Assembly: GCF_040905785.1 (NCBI RefSeq)
Contig: NZ_JBBDQW010000052.1
Span: 48,830 to 112,829 of the forward strand
Length of the DNA: 64,000 bases
Reading direction: 5' to 3'
DNA from: Tistlia sp040905785
Lineage (GTDB): Bacteria; Pseudomonadota; Alphaproteobacteria; Kiloniellales; DSM-21159
Positions 41,288 to 50,007 of the stretch are shown piece after piece. Numbering within the stretch: the first letter of the stretch is position 1; each line of letters opens with the position of its first letter. Position numbers and translations under genes: made by a program. Below the pieces are notes generated by a model, which made no database searches, was not told where the DNA came from, and saw only the letters and a list, made by a program, of their open reading frames with translations.

Positions 41288-44200
41288 GGCCGCTTCCGGG
41301 AGGCCGGGGCGGTGCGCGCCGCGGGCGCCCGGGAAGGCGGCGCGCAGCCCCCGCCACTGCCGCAGCCGCCGGCGCGCCTGCCGTCGGCGCTCGATCCGGG
41401 CCCGGATCATCAGCGCGCAGGGCGTGAAGATCAGGGTCAGCACGGTGGCGAATGCCAGGCCGGAGGCGATCGCCGTGGCCAGCTGCGTCCACCATTGGGT
41501 CGAGGGCGCGCCCAAGCTGACCAGCCGCGTCACGAAGTCGACGTTCGCCCCGACCACCATCGGCATCAGACCCAGAATCGTGGTCACGGTGGTCAGCAGG
41601 ACCGGGCGCAGGCGCTGGGCGCCGGTGCGCAGGATCGCCTCCTCGGCGCACCGCTCCTCTAGCTTCAGGCGGTCGTAGGTGTCGATCAGCACGATGTTGT
41701 TGTTGACCACGATCCCGGCCAGCGCGATCACGCCGATGCCGCTCATCACGATGCCGAAGGGCTGGTCGGTGACCAGCAGGCCGATCATCACGCCGATCGT
41801 CGACATGATCACCGCCGAGAGGATCAGGCCGGCGCTGTAGAAGGAATTGAACTGGGTCACCAGGATGATCGCCATCAGGAAGAGCGCGACCAGGAAGGCC
41901 TTGGACAGGAAGGCGCCGGCCTCCTTCTGCTCCTGGTCCTCGCCCTTGAAGGCGACCTGCACCCTCGGGTCGAGGTCGGCCCCGGCCAGCCAGGCGCGCA
42001 GCGCGCGCACCTTGTCGTCGGGCAGCACGCCCGGCGCGACTTCGGCCTTGACGGTCATGACCCGCGCGCTGTCGACCCGGCGCAGCAGCGAGACCTTGGG
42101 CTGCGCCGTGATGGTCACGAAGTTCGAGATCGGCACCAAGCCGGCGGCGGTCTGGATGCGGATCCGGCCGAGCTGCTCGGTGGTACGATAATCCGCCGGC
42201 AGGCGCACCACGATCTCGATCTCCTCGTCCGAGGTATCGGGCCGGTACTCGGCGATCTCGAGGCCGGTCGTCAGCATCTGCACGTAGGAGCCGATCAGCG
42301 CGACGTCGGCGTCGAACTTCGCCGCCTGGGCGCGGTCCACGGCGACCTGCCACTCGATGCCCGGGACCGGCGTGCCGTCCTCGACGTCGAGGAAGCCGCC
42401 GATCTCGTCCATGGCCTGCAGGATCCGGCCGACCGCCGGCGCGATGCGGTCGGGTTCGCTCGACGCGACCTGGACCTGGATCGGCTTGCCGACCGGCGGC
42501 CCGGCCTCCTGCTTGCGCGGCTCCACGAAGATGCCGGCCAGGTGGCCGGTGCGCCGGCGGATGTCAGCCAGGATCTCGTCGGCCGGCCGGCGTGCGTGCC
42601 AGTCGACGAACTCGAGCTGGATCGTGCCGATCAGGTCTTCGGGCTCCTCGTCGTTGCGCCGTCCCGAGTCGGTAACGCTCTTGGCGTAGATCGAGTGGAA
42701 CTCCTGGCGATCGCGGTGGATCTGCAGCACCTGCCGCTCGACCTGCCGGAGCAGCAGGTCGCGCTCCTCGATCGAAAGGTTGCCGCCGCCGTGGACCCAC
42801 AGGGAGACGTTGTCGGGCTCGACCTCGGGGAAGAACTCGACGCCGCGGCCGATCAGCGAGTAGGCGACCTGGACGCCGATCAGCAGCACCACGGCGGCCA
42901 CAACGATCTTGACCGGATGGCGCAGCGCGCGGCGCAGCACGGCGACGTAGGCGCCGGTGAAGCCCGTGAGCTGGCGCAGGTCGCCCTCGCCGGCGGCCAG
43001 CGCCCCGACCTGCGCGTTGCCGCTGCCGGGCCGGCCGATCAGCGCGCCCAGGGTCGGCACGAAGATCAGCGCCATGGCCAGCGAGGCCGTCAGCACCGCG
43101 AGCAGCGTGATCGGCAGGAACTTCATGAACTCGCCGACCACGCCGGGCCAGAAGACCAGCGGCAGGAAGGCGGCCAGTGTGGTCGCTGTCGAGGCGATGA
43201 TCGGCCAGGCCATGCGCTTGGCGGCCAGCGCGTAGGCGTCGCGGCGCGCCAGTCCCTCGATCATCTTGCGGTCGGCGTACTCGGTGACGACGATGGCGCC
43301 GTCGACCAGCATGCCGACCGCAAGGATCAAGCTGAACAGCACGACCACGTTGACCGTCAGGCCGGCCGCGAAGAGCACCAGGACGCCGGTCAGGAAGGAT
43401 CCCGGAATGGCGACGCCGACCAAGCCCGCCGAGCGCAGGCCGAGTGCGCCGACGATCACGATCATGACCAGCAGGATCGCCGAGAGCACGTTGTTCTGCA
43501 GGTCGGACAGCATGGTGCGGATGTTCGTCGACTTGTCCTGGTTGAAGCTGACGTGCAGCTCCTCGGGCCAGGTCGGGCGCTCGCGCTCCACCAGGTCCTT
43601 CACCAGCTCGATCGTCTCGATGATGTTGGTGCCGGTGCGCTTGGTGACGTCGAGCGCCAGCGCCGGATGGCCGTTGACCCGGACGTAGGAGGTCGGGTCG
43701 ACGAAGGTCGCCCGCAGCTCGGCGACGTCGCCGACCGTGACCACCGAATCGCCCTCGACCTTGATCGGCATCGAGCGGATGTCGGCGACGCTCTCGAACA
43801 GGCCCGGTACCTTGATCGCGAAGCGGCCCGCGCCGGTGTCCATCTCGCCGGCGGCGACCAGGCGGTTCTGCCGGTCGACCGCCTCGAGGATGGCTCGGGC
43901 ATCGAGGCCGTAGCTCTCCAGCTTGAGCGGGTCCAAGACCAGCTCGACCAGCTCGTCGCGGTCGCCGCCGATCTCGGCGCTGAGCACCGGCGGCAGCGCC
44001 TCGACCTTGTCCTGCAGGCCGCGTGCGACGCGCAGCAGCGTGCGCTCCGGGACCGGCCCGGACAGCGTCACGACCAGCACCGGGAACAGGCTGAGGTTGA
44101 TCTCGTGGACGGTCGGCTCGTCGGCGTCCTCCGGGAGCTCGGCCTTGGCGATGTCGACCTTGGCGCGCGCGTCGGCCATGGCCGTGTCGACGTCGAAGCC

Positions 44201-44494
44201 GGCGTCGAACTCCAGGGTGACCTGGGCGCCGCCGAGGTAGGCGGTCGAGCGCATCTCCTTGATGCCCTCGATCGAGGAGAGCTCCTGCTCCATCGGCTTC
44301 ACCAGCAGGCGCTCGGCGTCCTCCGGCGAGATGCCGCGCTGCGAAAGCGAGACGTAGACGATCGGGATGTTGACGTCGGGGTCGGATTCCTTGGGGATCG
44401 CGGCATAGGCGTAGACGCCGGCGATCAGCAGCAGCAGCAGCGAGGCCAGGACCGTGCGCTTGTGGCCCAGCGCGGCGTCGATCAGCGCATTCAC
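41282..44494 (-). CDS. RND-family efflux pump permease
   Basis: 1070 residues from a GTG at 44494 that overlaps the stop of the adaptor gene by 4 bp. The frame is open further upstream but there it is antisense to other genes. Twelve membrane helices in the RND layout; VNIPIVYVSLSQRGISPEDA and ERLLVKPMEQELSSIEGIKE at the start; proton-relay segment GMLVDGAIVVTEYADR in helix 4 with a single Asp (D398) where AcrB has two; C-terminal ANVDFVTRLVSLGAPSTQW. It exports unknown substrates with the membrane-fusion protein before it. No outer-membrane channel gene is adjacent. Confidence 0.92.
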   Translation of the reverse strand: MNALIDAALGHKRTVLASLLLLLIAGVYAYAAIPKESDPDVNIPIVYVSLSQRGISPEDAERLLVKPMEQELSSIEGIKEMRSTAYLGGAQVTLEFDAGFDVDTAMADARAKVDIAKAELPEDADEPTVHEINLSLFPVLVVTLSGPVPERTLLRVARGLQDKVEALPPVLSAEIGGDRDELVELVLDPLKLESYGLDARAILEAVDRQNRLVAAGEMDTGAGRFAIKVPGLFESVADIRSMPIKVEGDSVVTVGDVAELRATFVDPTSYVRVNGHPALALDVTKRTGTNIIETIELVKDLVERERPTWPEELHVSFNQDKSTNIRTMLSDLQNNVLSAILLVMIVIVGALGLRSAGLVGVAIPGSFLTGVLVLFAAGLTVNVVVLFSLILAVGMLVDGAIVVTEYADRKMIEGLARRDAYALAAKRMAWPIIASTATTLAAFLPLVFWPGVVGEFMKFLPITLLAVLTASLAMALIFVPTLGALIGRPGSGNAQVGALAAGEGDLRQLTGFTGAYVAVLRRALRHPVKIVVAAVVLLIGVQVAYSLIGRGVEFFPEVEPDNVSLWVHGGGNLSIEERDLLLRQVERQVLQIHRDRQEFHSIYAKSVTDSGRRNDEEPEDLIGTIQLEFVDWHARRPADEILADIRRRTGHLAGIFVEPRKQEAGPPVGKPIQVQVASSEPDRIAPAVGRILQAMDEIGGFLDVEDGTPVPGIEWQVAVDRAQAAKFDADVALIGSYVQMLTTGLEIAEYRPDTSDEEIEIVVRLPADYRTTEQLGRIRIQTAAGLVPISNFVTITAQPKVSLLRRVDSARVMTVKAEVAPGVLPDDKVRALRAWLAGADLDPRVQVAFKGEDQEQKEAGAFLSKAFLVALFLMAIILVTQFNSFYSAGLILSAVIMSTIGVMIGLLVTDQPFGIVMSGIGVIALAGIVVNNNIVLIDTYDRLKLEERCAEEAILRTGAQRLRPVLLTTVTTILGLMPMVVGANVDFVTRLVSLGAPSTQWWTQLATAIASGLAFATVLTLIFTPCALMIRARIERRRQARRRLRQWRGLRAAFPGARGAHRPGLPEAAE

Positions 44495-45597
44495 GAGCCG
44501 GCGTCCGGTTGTTGCGCCTCGACCTCGGACTCCTCGACCGGCCGCACCGCCTGGCCCTCGACGACGTACTCCTGCCCGACGCTGACCAGGCGGACCGTCT
44601 CGGGCAGGCCCGCGAGCCAGACGCCGGCCTCGTCCTGGGCCAGGATCTGGACCGGCCGGAAGACCACGCGGTCCTCCTCGTCCAGGGTGTTGATGCCGAC
44701 CCGCCCGGCAGTGTCCAGGGTCAGGACCGCCGGGCTCAGGTGATGGGCGCGGATCGTCTCGACCGGAATCTGCAGCTCCGCCGTGGTCCCGGCCGGCAGG
44801 CGCCGCTCCGGGTTGTCGACCGTCAGCTCGACCCGGAAGGTCCGCGTCTCGCTTTCCGCGGTGGCGGCCACGAAGCGCACGCGGCCCTCGATTGCCGCCG
44901 GGCGGCCGGCGAGGCGGGCCGAGCCCAGGTCGCCGACCGAGATGGCACCGACGTCGGCCTCGCTGACGTAGGCGACGATCAGCAGCGGGTCGAGATCGAC
45001 GATCCGGCCGATCGTGTCGCCGCGGTCGACGAAGTCGCCGAGCTCGACCGAGCGCTCGTCGAGCACGCCGTCGAAGGGCGCCGCGACGACCAGCTTGTCG
45101 AGGTTGATCTGGGCGAGGTTGGCTTCCGCCTCGGCGGCCTGCAGCTCGGCCTCGGCGCCGGCCAGGGCGGTCTGGCTGCGGTGGCCCTGTTGCGTGAGCT
45201 TGCGCGCGGCCTCGGCCTCGATCCGGCGCTGGGCGAGCAGCGCGCGGGCGCGCGCCAGCTCGGCGGGACGCTCCTGCTCGGCGATGCGCGCGATCTCCTG
45301 GCCGGCGACCAGCACCGCCCCCTTCTCCGCCGACAGCTCCGAGATCGGCCCCGCGATCTCGGCCTTCAGCAGGACGCTGCGCACGGCCTCGCTCTGGCCG
45401 AACAGGACCAGCCTGCGGACATGCTGCTCGGCGGTTGACTGGCGCACCCGGACCTCGGGCACGACGGTCTCGGCGTCCAGGGGCGCCGGCAGGTTGCGGA
45501 GCTCCGGCCCGCCCCTGTCCTCGCCCAGGCGGCCCGAAGCGATCCAGGCGACGGCGGCGGCGGCGAACAGCCCAGCCAGCAGCAGCGAACGGTTCAT
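44491..45597 (-). CDS. Membrane-fusion protein of the RND pump
   Basis: 368 residues. An N-terminal helix (LLLAGLFAAAAVAWIASGRL) anchors or exports it. Then come the lipoyl half-motifs (LKAEIAGPISELSAEKGAVL; NLDKLVVAAPFDGVLDERSV), an alpha-hairpin of about 70 residues rich in Ala/Glu/Gln (ARARALLAQRRIEAEAARKL), and beta-barrel segments. This is the HlyD/AcrA family layout. It links the inner-membrane permease with an outer channel. It overlaps the pump gene by 4 bp and lies 12 bp after the padR gene. Confidence 0.92.
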   Translation of the reverse strand: MNRSLLLAGLFAAAAVAWIASGRLGEDRGGPELRNLPAPLDAETVVPEVRVRQSTAEQHVRRLVLFGQSEAVRSVLLKAEIAGPISELSAEKGAVLVAGQEIARIAEQERPAELARARALLAQRRIEAEAARKLTQQGHRSQTALAGAEAELQAAEAEANLAQINLDKLVVAAPFDGVLDERSVELGDFVDRGDTIGRIVDLDPLLIVAYVSEADVGAISVGDLGSARLAGRPAAIEGRVRFVAATAESETRTFRVELTVDNPERRLPAGTTAELQIPVETIRAHHLSPAVLTLDTAGRVGINTLDEEDRVVFRPVQILAQDEAGVWLAGLPETVRLVSVGQEYVVEGQAVRPVEESEVEAQQPDAGS

Positions 45598-45609
45598 GGC
45601 TGGCCTCCG

Positions 45610-46152
45610 CTACTCGGCGACCTGGGCGTGCGGTCCGGCCAGCGTGTGCGCCAGGCGCGCGCGGTTGTCGCGCAGGAAGCGCGCCGAGCTGCGGTAGTGG
45701 TCGATGCCGAGCTCGAGCAGGAAGTCGTGCATCGGCTTGGAGGCGCAGGGACAGCATTCGCCGAGCTGGGCGACCAGGGCGTCGAGGTCGGCGATGCGCT
45801 GGTCGACCAGCTCCAGCACCCGCTCCTTGGGCAGCAGGTCGCCGTGGAACAGCAGGAACAGGAAGTCCGAGCGCAGGCGGTCCCCGGCCGGCGGCTGGTG
45901 CAGCGCCGCGCAGAGCTGACGACGCCCCTCGGCGGTCAGCGAATAGACCTTCTTGTCCGGGCGCTTCTCCTGCTCCTGCGCGCGCACCGCCACGGCGCCC
46001 TCCTCGGCGAGCCGGTTCAGCGCCGGATAGATGGAGCCGAAGCTGGTGTCCTGGAAGTGCGAATAGGGCGGCGAGTCGAGCTTCTTCTTGATCTCGTAGC
46101 CGCTCGCCTCGCCCCGCTCGAGCACCGCCAGGCAGAGAGTGCGCGTGTCCAT
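45610..46152 (-). CDS. PadR-family transcriptional regulator
   Basis: 180 residues from the ATG at 46152, which has AGGAG at a good distance; an in-frame extension to 46278 crosses the operator region and is rejected. The N-terminal winged helix (LCLAVLERGEASGYEIKKKL, FGSIYPALNRLAEEGAV, KKVYSLTAEGRRQL) is classic PadR; the C-terminal helical Vir domain follows. It is the first gene of padR-MFP-RND and probably represses the operon until a ligand binds. A Cys cluster (GECCPCASKP) is unusual and could sense metal or thiol stress. Confidence 0.9.
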   Translation of the reverse strand: MDTRTLCLAVLERGEASGYEIKKKLDSPPYSHFQDTSFGSIYPALNRLAEEGAVAVRAQEQEKRPDKKVYSLTAEGRRQLCAALHQPPAGDRLRSDFLFLLFHGDLLPKERVLELVDQRIADLDALVAQLGECCPCASKPMHDFLLELGIDHYRSSARFLRDNRARLAHTLAGPHAQVAE

Positions 46153-46197
46153 TGCCGCTCCTGAGGAGACTGTTCCACGGCGACGGATAGCAGAGTG

Positions 46198-46237
46198 GCA
46201 TATATCGAACAAGAATAAGTCGATCTGATATATATGC
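46198..46237. promoter_or_regulatory. AT-rich inverted repeat before padR (probable operator)
   Basis: GCATATATC (46198-46206) and GATATATATGC (46227-46237) form an inverted repeat separated by 20 bp, in the gap between padR and the divergent rod-like gene. The arms are 46-85 bp from the padR start. PadR proteins bind AT-rich dyads with ATGT-like ends in their own promoters. It could affect both genes. Confidence 0.5.
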
Positions 46238-46351
46238 GGTCGATCTCGCCCCTCCGCCTGTCCCGGGATTTGCGGCAAAAGTTCTTAAAATACAGGCATT
46301 TGACTGGGCGCCTCCCGAACACCATCCTGTCCGGTGGAGGGAGATGCGAAG

Positions 46352-46753
46352 ATGACGCCGGCACTCACCAATGCCCAGAACGGACTGGGGGCGGCCGCCA
46401 AGCGCTTCGGTGCCGCCTCGACGGCGGTCGTCGCCGTCTCGGCCGCGGCTGCCGCGCAGGTCGGGCAGGCCCAGACCGCGCAGGCCGTGCAGCCGGCCGC
46501 ACGCGGCCAGGGCGGTGCCTTCGACCGCGGCGGCGAGCAGGCGCCCGGCGGTGGCCGTCTGCTGCCCGAAGGGCTGTTGGCGCTGTTGCAGGAGGCGGGC
46601 GTGCCCCAGGCGCGCGGCCGTTTCGGCACGGCGCCGTCGATCGAACAGGCGACGATCGACTCGCTGCTCGCCCAGCGCGCCTTCGAGGCCAACCTGCGCA
46701 GTTTCCAGGCGGCCGACCGGCAACTCGGCGACACGCTCAACCTCTTGGCCTAG
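46352..46753 (+). CDS. Small flagellar-rod-like protein outside the flagellar cluster
   Basis: 133 residues from the ATG at 46352 with GGAGG ten bases upstream. The start ALTNAQNGLGAAAKRFGAAS resembles the rod/hook N-terminal helix, though the NNIAN-type motif is missing. The end TIDSLLAQRAFEANLRSFQA plus ADRQLGDTLNLLA matches the rod/hook C-terminal helix (compare FlgC and FlgG ends). The middle is Ala/Gln/Gly rich and disordered. It is a lone gene between padR and the GH15 gene. It may be a rod or hook accessory or a degenerate paralogue. Confidence 0.65.
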   Translation: MTPALTNAQNGLGAAAKRFGAASTAVVAVSAAAAAQVGQAQTAQAVQPAARGQGGAFDRGGEQAPGGGRLLPEGLLALLQEAGVPQARGRFGTAPSIEQATIDSLLAQRAFEANLRSFQAADRQLGDTLNLLA

Positions 46754-46851
46754 AAGGGCAATAGCGACGCCGGCGAGCAAGCGCGAGGTTCCTCGGGCCG
46801 CGGCGGGCGTGTAGGCTCGCTCCGGACTTGCCCGGGAGCCGGCCGCAGCAC

Positions 46852-48636
46852 ATGACTTCTCTGGATCTCGCCGTCGTCGGCAACTGCGGCTTTGGCGCTC
46901 TGATCGACCCCTTGGCGCGCATCGTCTGGGCCTGCCTGCCGCGCTTCGATGGTGACCCCTTCTTTAGTGCCCTCCTCAAGGGCAACGGCGAGCCGGATGC
47001 CGGCTTCTGGTCGATCGACCTGATCGACCTCGAGAGCAGCGAGCAGCGCTACCGGCGCAACTCGGCGGTCCTCGAGACGGTGCTTCGTGACGTTCACGGC
47101 GGCGCCGTGCGGGTCACGGACTTCGCTCCGCGCTTCCGGCACCACGACCGGATGTTTCGGCCGACCATGCTGGTCCGCAAGGTCGAGCGCATCGCCGGCA
47201 CGCCGCGCATCTGCGTACGCCTGCGCCCGACCAGCGAGTTCGGCGCCGAGCGCCCGCTGACCTCGCGCGGCAGTAACCACATGCGCTTCGTCACCAGCCA
47301 CTCGGTGATGCGCCTGACGACCGACGCGCCGCTGACCTACGTGGCCAGCGAGCAGTCCTTCGCGCTGGAGCGGCCGTTGCATTTCCTGCTCGGCCCCGAC
47401 GAGAGCCTGACCGGCTCGATCGCCGGTACGCTGGAGGCTTTCCTCCAGGACACCGAGCGCTACTGGTCGGACTGGTCGCGGCAGCTCTCGATTCCCTTCG
47501 AGTGGCAGGAGGCGGTGATCCGCTCGGCGATCACCCTCAAGCTCTGCTCCTTCGACGAGACCGGCGGCATCCTCGCGGCCATGACCACCTCCATCCCGGA
47601 GGGACCCGACAGCGGCCGCAACTGGGACTACCGCTATTGCTGGCTGCGCGATGCCTTTTACACCGTCCATGCCCTCAATCGGCTTGGCGCGACCCGCACG
47701 ATGGAGGGCTTCCTGTCCTACATCGCCAACATCGTCGCCGGCTGGAGCGGCGGCGATCTGCAGCCGGTGTTCGGCATCGGCCTGGAAACCGACCTCTCGG
47801 AGCAGGGCGTCGAGAGCCTCGCCGGCTACCGCGGCATGGGGCCGGTCAGGATCGGCAACGACGCCTTCCGCCAGATCCAGAACGACGGCTACGGCAGCGT
47901 CATTCTGGCTTCGGCCCAGTCCTTCTTCGACCTGCGGGTCGGCAAGCCCGGCGACGTGAGCCTGTTCCGCCTGCTCGAGCGGCTCGGCGAGCGGGCCGCG
48001 CGGCTATGGGACTCTCCGGACGCCGGCCTGTGGGAACTGCGAACGCGGAAATCCGTTCATACCTACTCGAGCCTGCTTTGCTGGGCCGGGTGCGATCGCC
48101 TTGCCCGGATCGCCCGGCAGCTGGGTCTCGAGCCCGAGGTGCGGCACTGGAGCGAGACGGCCGCGCGGATCAAGGCCGGAGTGCTGGAGCGTGCCTGGAA
48201 CCAACGTCACGGAGCTTTCGTGCAGACTTTCGGCGGCGAGGATGCCGACGCCTCGCTGCTCTTGATGCCCTATCTCGGATTCCTGGACGCCGCGGACCCG
48301 CGCTTCACCGGCACCCTCGCCTTCATCGAGCAGGAATTGAAGGTCGGCGGCCATCTGTTCCGCTATAGTGCGCCCGACGACTTCGGCAGCCCGGGCACAG
48401 CCTTCAACGTCTGCACCTTCTGGTACATCGATGCGCTCGCGGCGGTCGGCCGGATCGAGGAGGCGCGCGCCCTCTTCAACGCCATGCTGGCCTGCCGCAA
48501 CCACGTGGGCCTCCTGTCGGAGGATCTCGATCCGGCCACCAAGGAGCTGTGGGGCAACTTCCCCCAGACCTACTCGATGGTCGGGATCATCAACTCGGCG
48601 ATGCGCCTCAGCATGCCCTGGGAGGAAGCCTTTTGA
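46852..48636 (+). CDS. Glycoside hydrolase family 15 enzyme (glucoamylase/trehalase type)
   Basis: 594 residues from the ATG at 46852. The (alpha/alpha)6 GH15 core is clear: TSIPEGPDSGRNWDYRYCWL plus RDAFY, GVESLAGYRGMGPVRIGND with the likely acid/base region, and GLLSEDLDPATKELWGNFPQ plus TYSMVG near the end. No signal peptide, so it is cytoplasmic. Family members hydrolyse alpha-linked glucosides including trehalose. It overlaps otsA by 4 bp (TTGA) and glk follows, which suggests that its product, glucose, is phosphorylated in the same operon. Substrate is inferred. Confidence 0.9.
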   Translation: MTSLDLAVVGNCGFGALIDPLARIVWACLPRFDGDPFFSALLKGNGEPDAGFWSIDLIDLESSEQRYRRNSAVLETVLRDVHGGAVRVTDFAPRFRHHDRMFRPTMLVRKVERIAGTPRICVRLRPTSEFGAERPLTSRGSNHMRFVTSHSVMRLTTDAPLTYVASEQSFALERPLHFLLGPDESLTGSIAGTLEAFLQDTERYWSDWSRQLSIPFEWQEAVIRSAITLKLCSFDETGGILAAMTTSIPEGPDSGRNWDYRYCWLRDAFYTVHALNRLGATRTMEGFLSYIANIVAGWSGGDLQPVFGIGLETDLSEQGVESLAGYRGMGPVRIGNDAFRQIQNDGYGSVILASAQSFFDLRVGKPGDVSLFRLLERLGERAARLWDSPDAGLWELRTRKSVHTYSSLLCWAGCDRLARIARQLGLEPEVRHWSETAARIKAGVLERAWNQRHGAFVQTFGGEDADASLLLMPYLGFLDAADPRFTGTLAFIEQELKVGGHLFRYSAPDDFGSPGTAFNVCTFWYIDALAAVGRIEEARALFNAMLACRNHVGLLSEDLDPATKELWGNFPQTYSMVGIINSAMRLSMPWEEAF

Positions 48637-50003
48637 GCCGTCTCGTCGTCGTCTCCAACCGTGTCTCCGCACCGCGCCAGGGTCGTACCGGCGGCGAGGG
48701 CGGTCTGGCAGTCGGCATCCTGGCCGCCCTGCGCGAGCGCGGCGGCTTGTGGTTCGGCTGGAGCGGCAAGATCACGGAGCTCGGCGGCAAGCTCGAGAGC
48801 TTCGATGCCGGCCGCATCACCTACGCCACGCTCGACCTGACCGCGCGCGACTACGAGGAGTACTACAGCGGCTTCGCGAACCGTTCGCTCTGGCCGCTGT
48901 TCCACTACCGGCTCGACCTCGCGGACTTCACGCGCCGCTATCTCGCCGGCTACCAGCGGGTCAACGCGCTCTTCGCCTCGAAGCTGCTGCCCGGCCTGCA
49001 GGCCGACGACCAGATCTGGATCCACGACTATCACCTGATTCCGCTGGCCGACCAGCTGCGCCAGGCCGGCTGCAAGCAGAAGATCGGCTTCTTCCTGCAC
49101 ATCCCCTGGCCGGCGCCCGAGGTCCTGGTGGCGCTGCCCAACCACCGCAGCCTGGTCAACTCGCTCTGCGCCTACGACCTCGTCGGCTTCCAGACCGAGA
49201 CGGACCGGCAGGCCTTCATCGACTATGTGCTGCGGGACGCGGGCGGCACCGCCATCGACGAGACCACCGTCGAGCTCAACGGCCGCCGGGTCAAGACCGG
49301 CGCCTACCCGATCTCGATCGATACCGGCAACCTCGCCAAGGTCGCCGAGGAGGCGGCCAACACGCGCCATACCGAGCGGCTGCGCGCCTCGGTGCGGGAT
49401 CGCGACCTGATCGTGGGGGTCGACCGCCTGGACTACTCCAAGGGCCTGGTCGCCCGGGTCGAGGCCTTCGAGCACCTGCTCAAGGCCTACCCGGCGAACC
49501 GGGGCCGGGCGGTCTTCCTGCAGATCGCCCCGCCCTCGCGCAGCGACGTTCCCGAGTACCAGCAGATCCGCGGCGAGCTCGAGTCGGCCTGCGGCCGGGT
49601 CAACGCCGCCTACGCTGACTTCGACTGGACGCCGATCCGCTACCTGAACAAGGGCTTCAGCCGACGCCTGCTGACCGGCTTTTTCCGAGTCAGCTCGATC
49701 GGCCTGGTCACGCCCCTGCGCGACGGCATGAACCTGGTCGCCAAGGAGTACGTGGCCTGCCAGGATCCGGACGAGCCGGGCGTCCTGGTGCTGTCGCGCT
49801 TCGCCGGTGCGGCGCGCGAGCTGGAGGCGGCCCTGATCGTCAACCCCTACGACACCGAAGGCGTGGCGGAGGCCCTGCAGAGCGCCCTGGCGATGTCGCG
49901 TGACGAGCGACGCGAGCGCTGGCGCTCGATGTACGACTACCTGGTCCGACACGACATCGACGGCTGGCGCGAATCCTTCCTCAAGGCGCTCTCGGACGCC
50001 TGA
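48633..50003 (+). CDS. otsA: Trehalose-6-phosphate synthase (GT20)
   Basis: 456 residues from a TTG at 48633 with GGAGG a few bases upstream. Motifs: SRLVVVSNRVS at the N-terminus, IWIHDYHLIPLADQLR, IGFFLHIPWPAPE, and the nucleotide-sugar site VGVDRLDYSKGL. It makes trehalose-6-phosphate from UDP-glucose and glucose-6-phosphate. No otsB phosphatase is adjacent. The close family of glucosylglycerol-phosphate synthase cannot be fully excluded. It lies between the GH15 gene and glk. Confidence 0.9.
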   Translation: MSRLVVVSNRVSAPRQGRTGGEGGLAVGILAALRERGGLWFGWSGKITELGGKLESFDAGRITYATLDLTARDYEEYYSGFANRSLWPLFHYRLDLADFTRRYLAGYQRVNALFASKLLPGLQADDQIWIHDYHLIPLADQLRQAGCKQKIGFFLHIPWPAPEVLVALPNHRSLVNSLCAYDLVGFQTETDRQAFIDYVLRDAGGTAIDETTVELNGRRVKTGAYPISIDTGNLAKVAEEAANTRHTERLRASVRDRDLIVGVDRLDYSKGLVARVEAFEHLLKAYPANRGRAVFLQIAPPSRSDVPEYQQIRGELESACGRVNAAYADFDWTPIRYLNKGFSRRLLTGFFRVSSIGLVTPLRDGMNLVAKEYVACQDPDEPGVLVLSRFAGAARELEAALIVNPYDTEGVAEALQSALAMSRDERRERWRSMYDYLVRHDIDGWRESFLKALSDA

Positions 50004-50007
50004 TGCC

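Noticed and set aside
41282..46780. Minus-strand open frame of 1832 codons spanning the RND, adaptor and PadR genes
   Set aside because: Only the part below 44494 has RND content. Upstream it is out of frame with the clear adaptor and PadR genes and is Arg/Gly/Ala-rich noise, a result of high GC.
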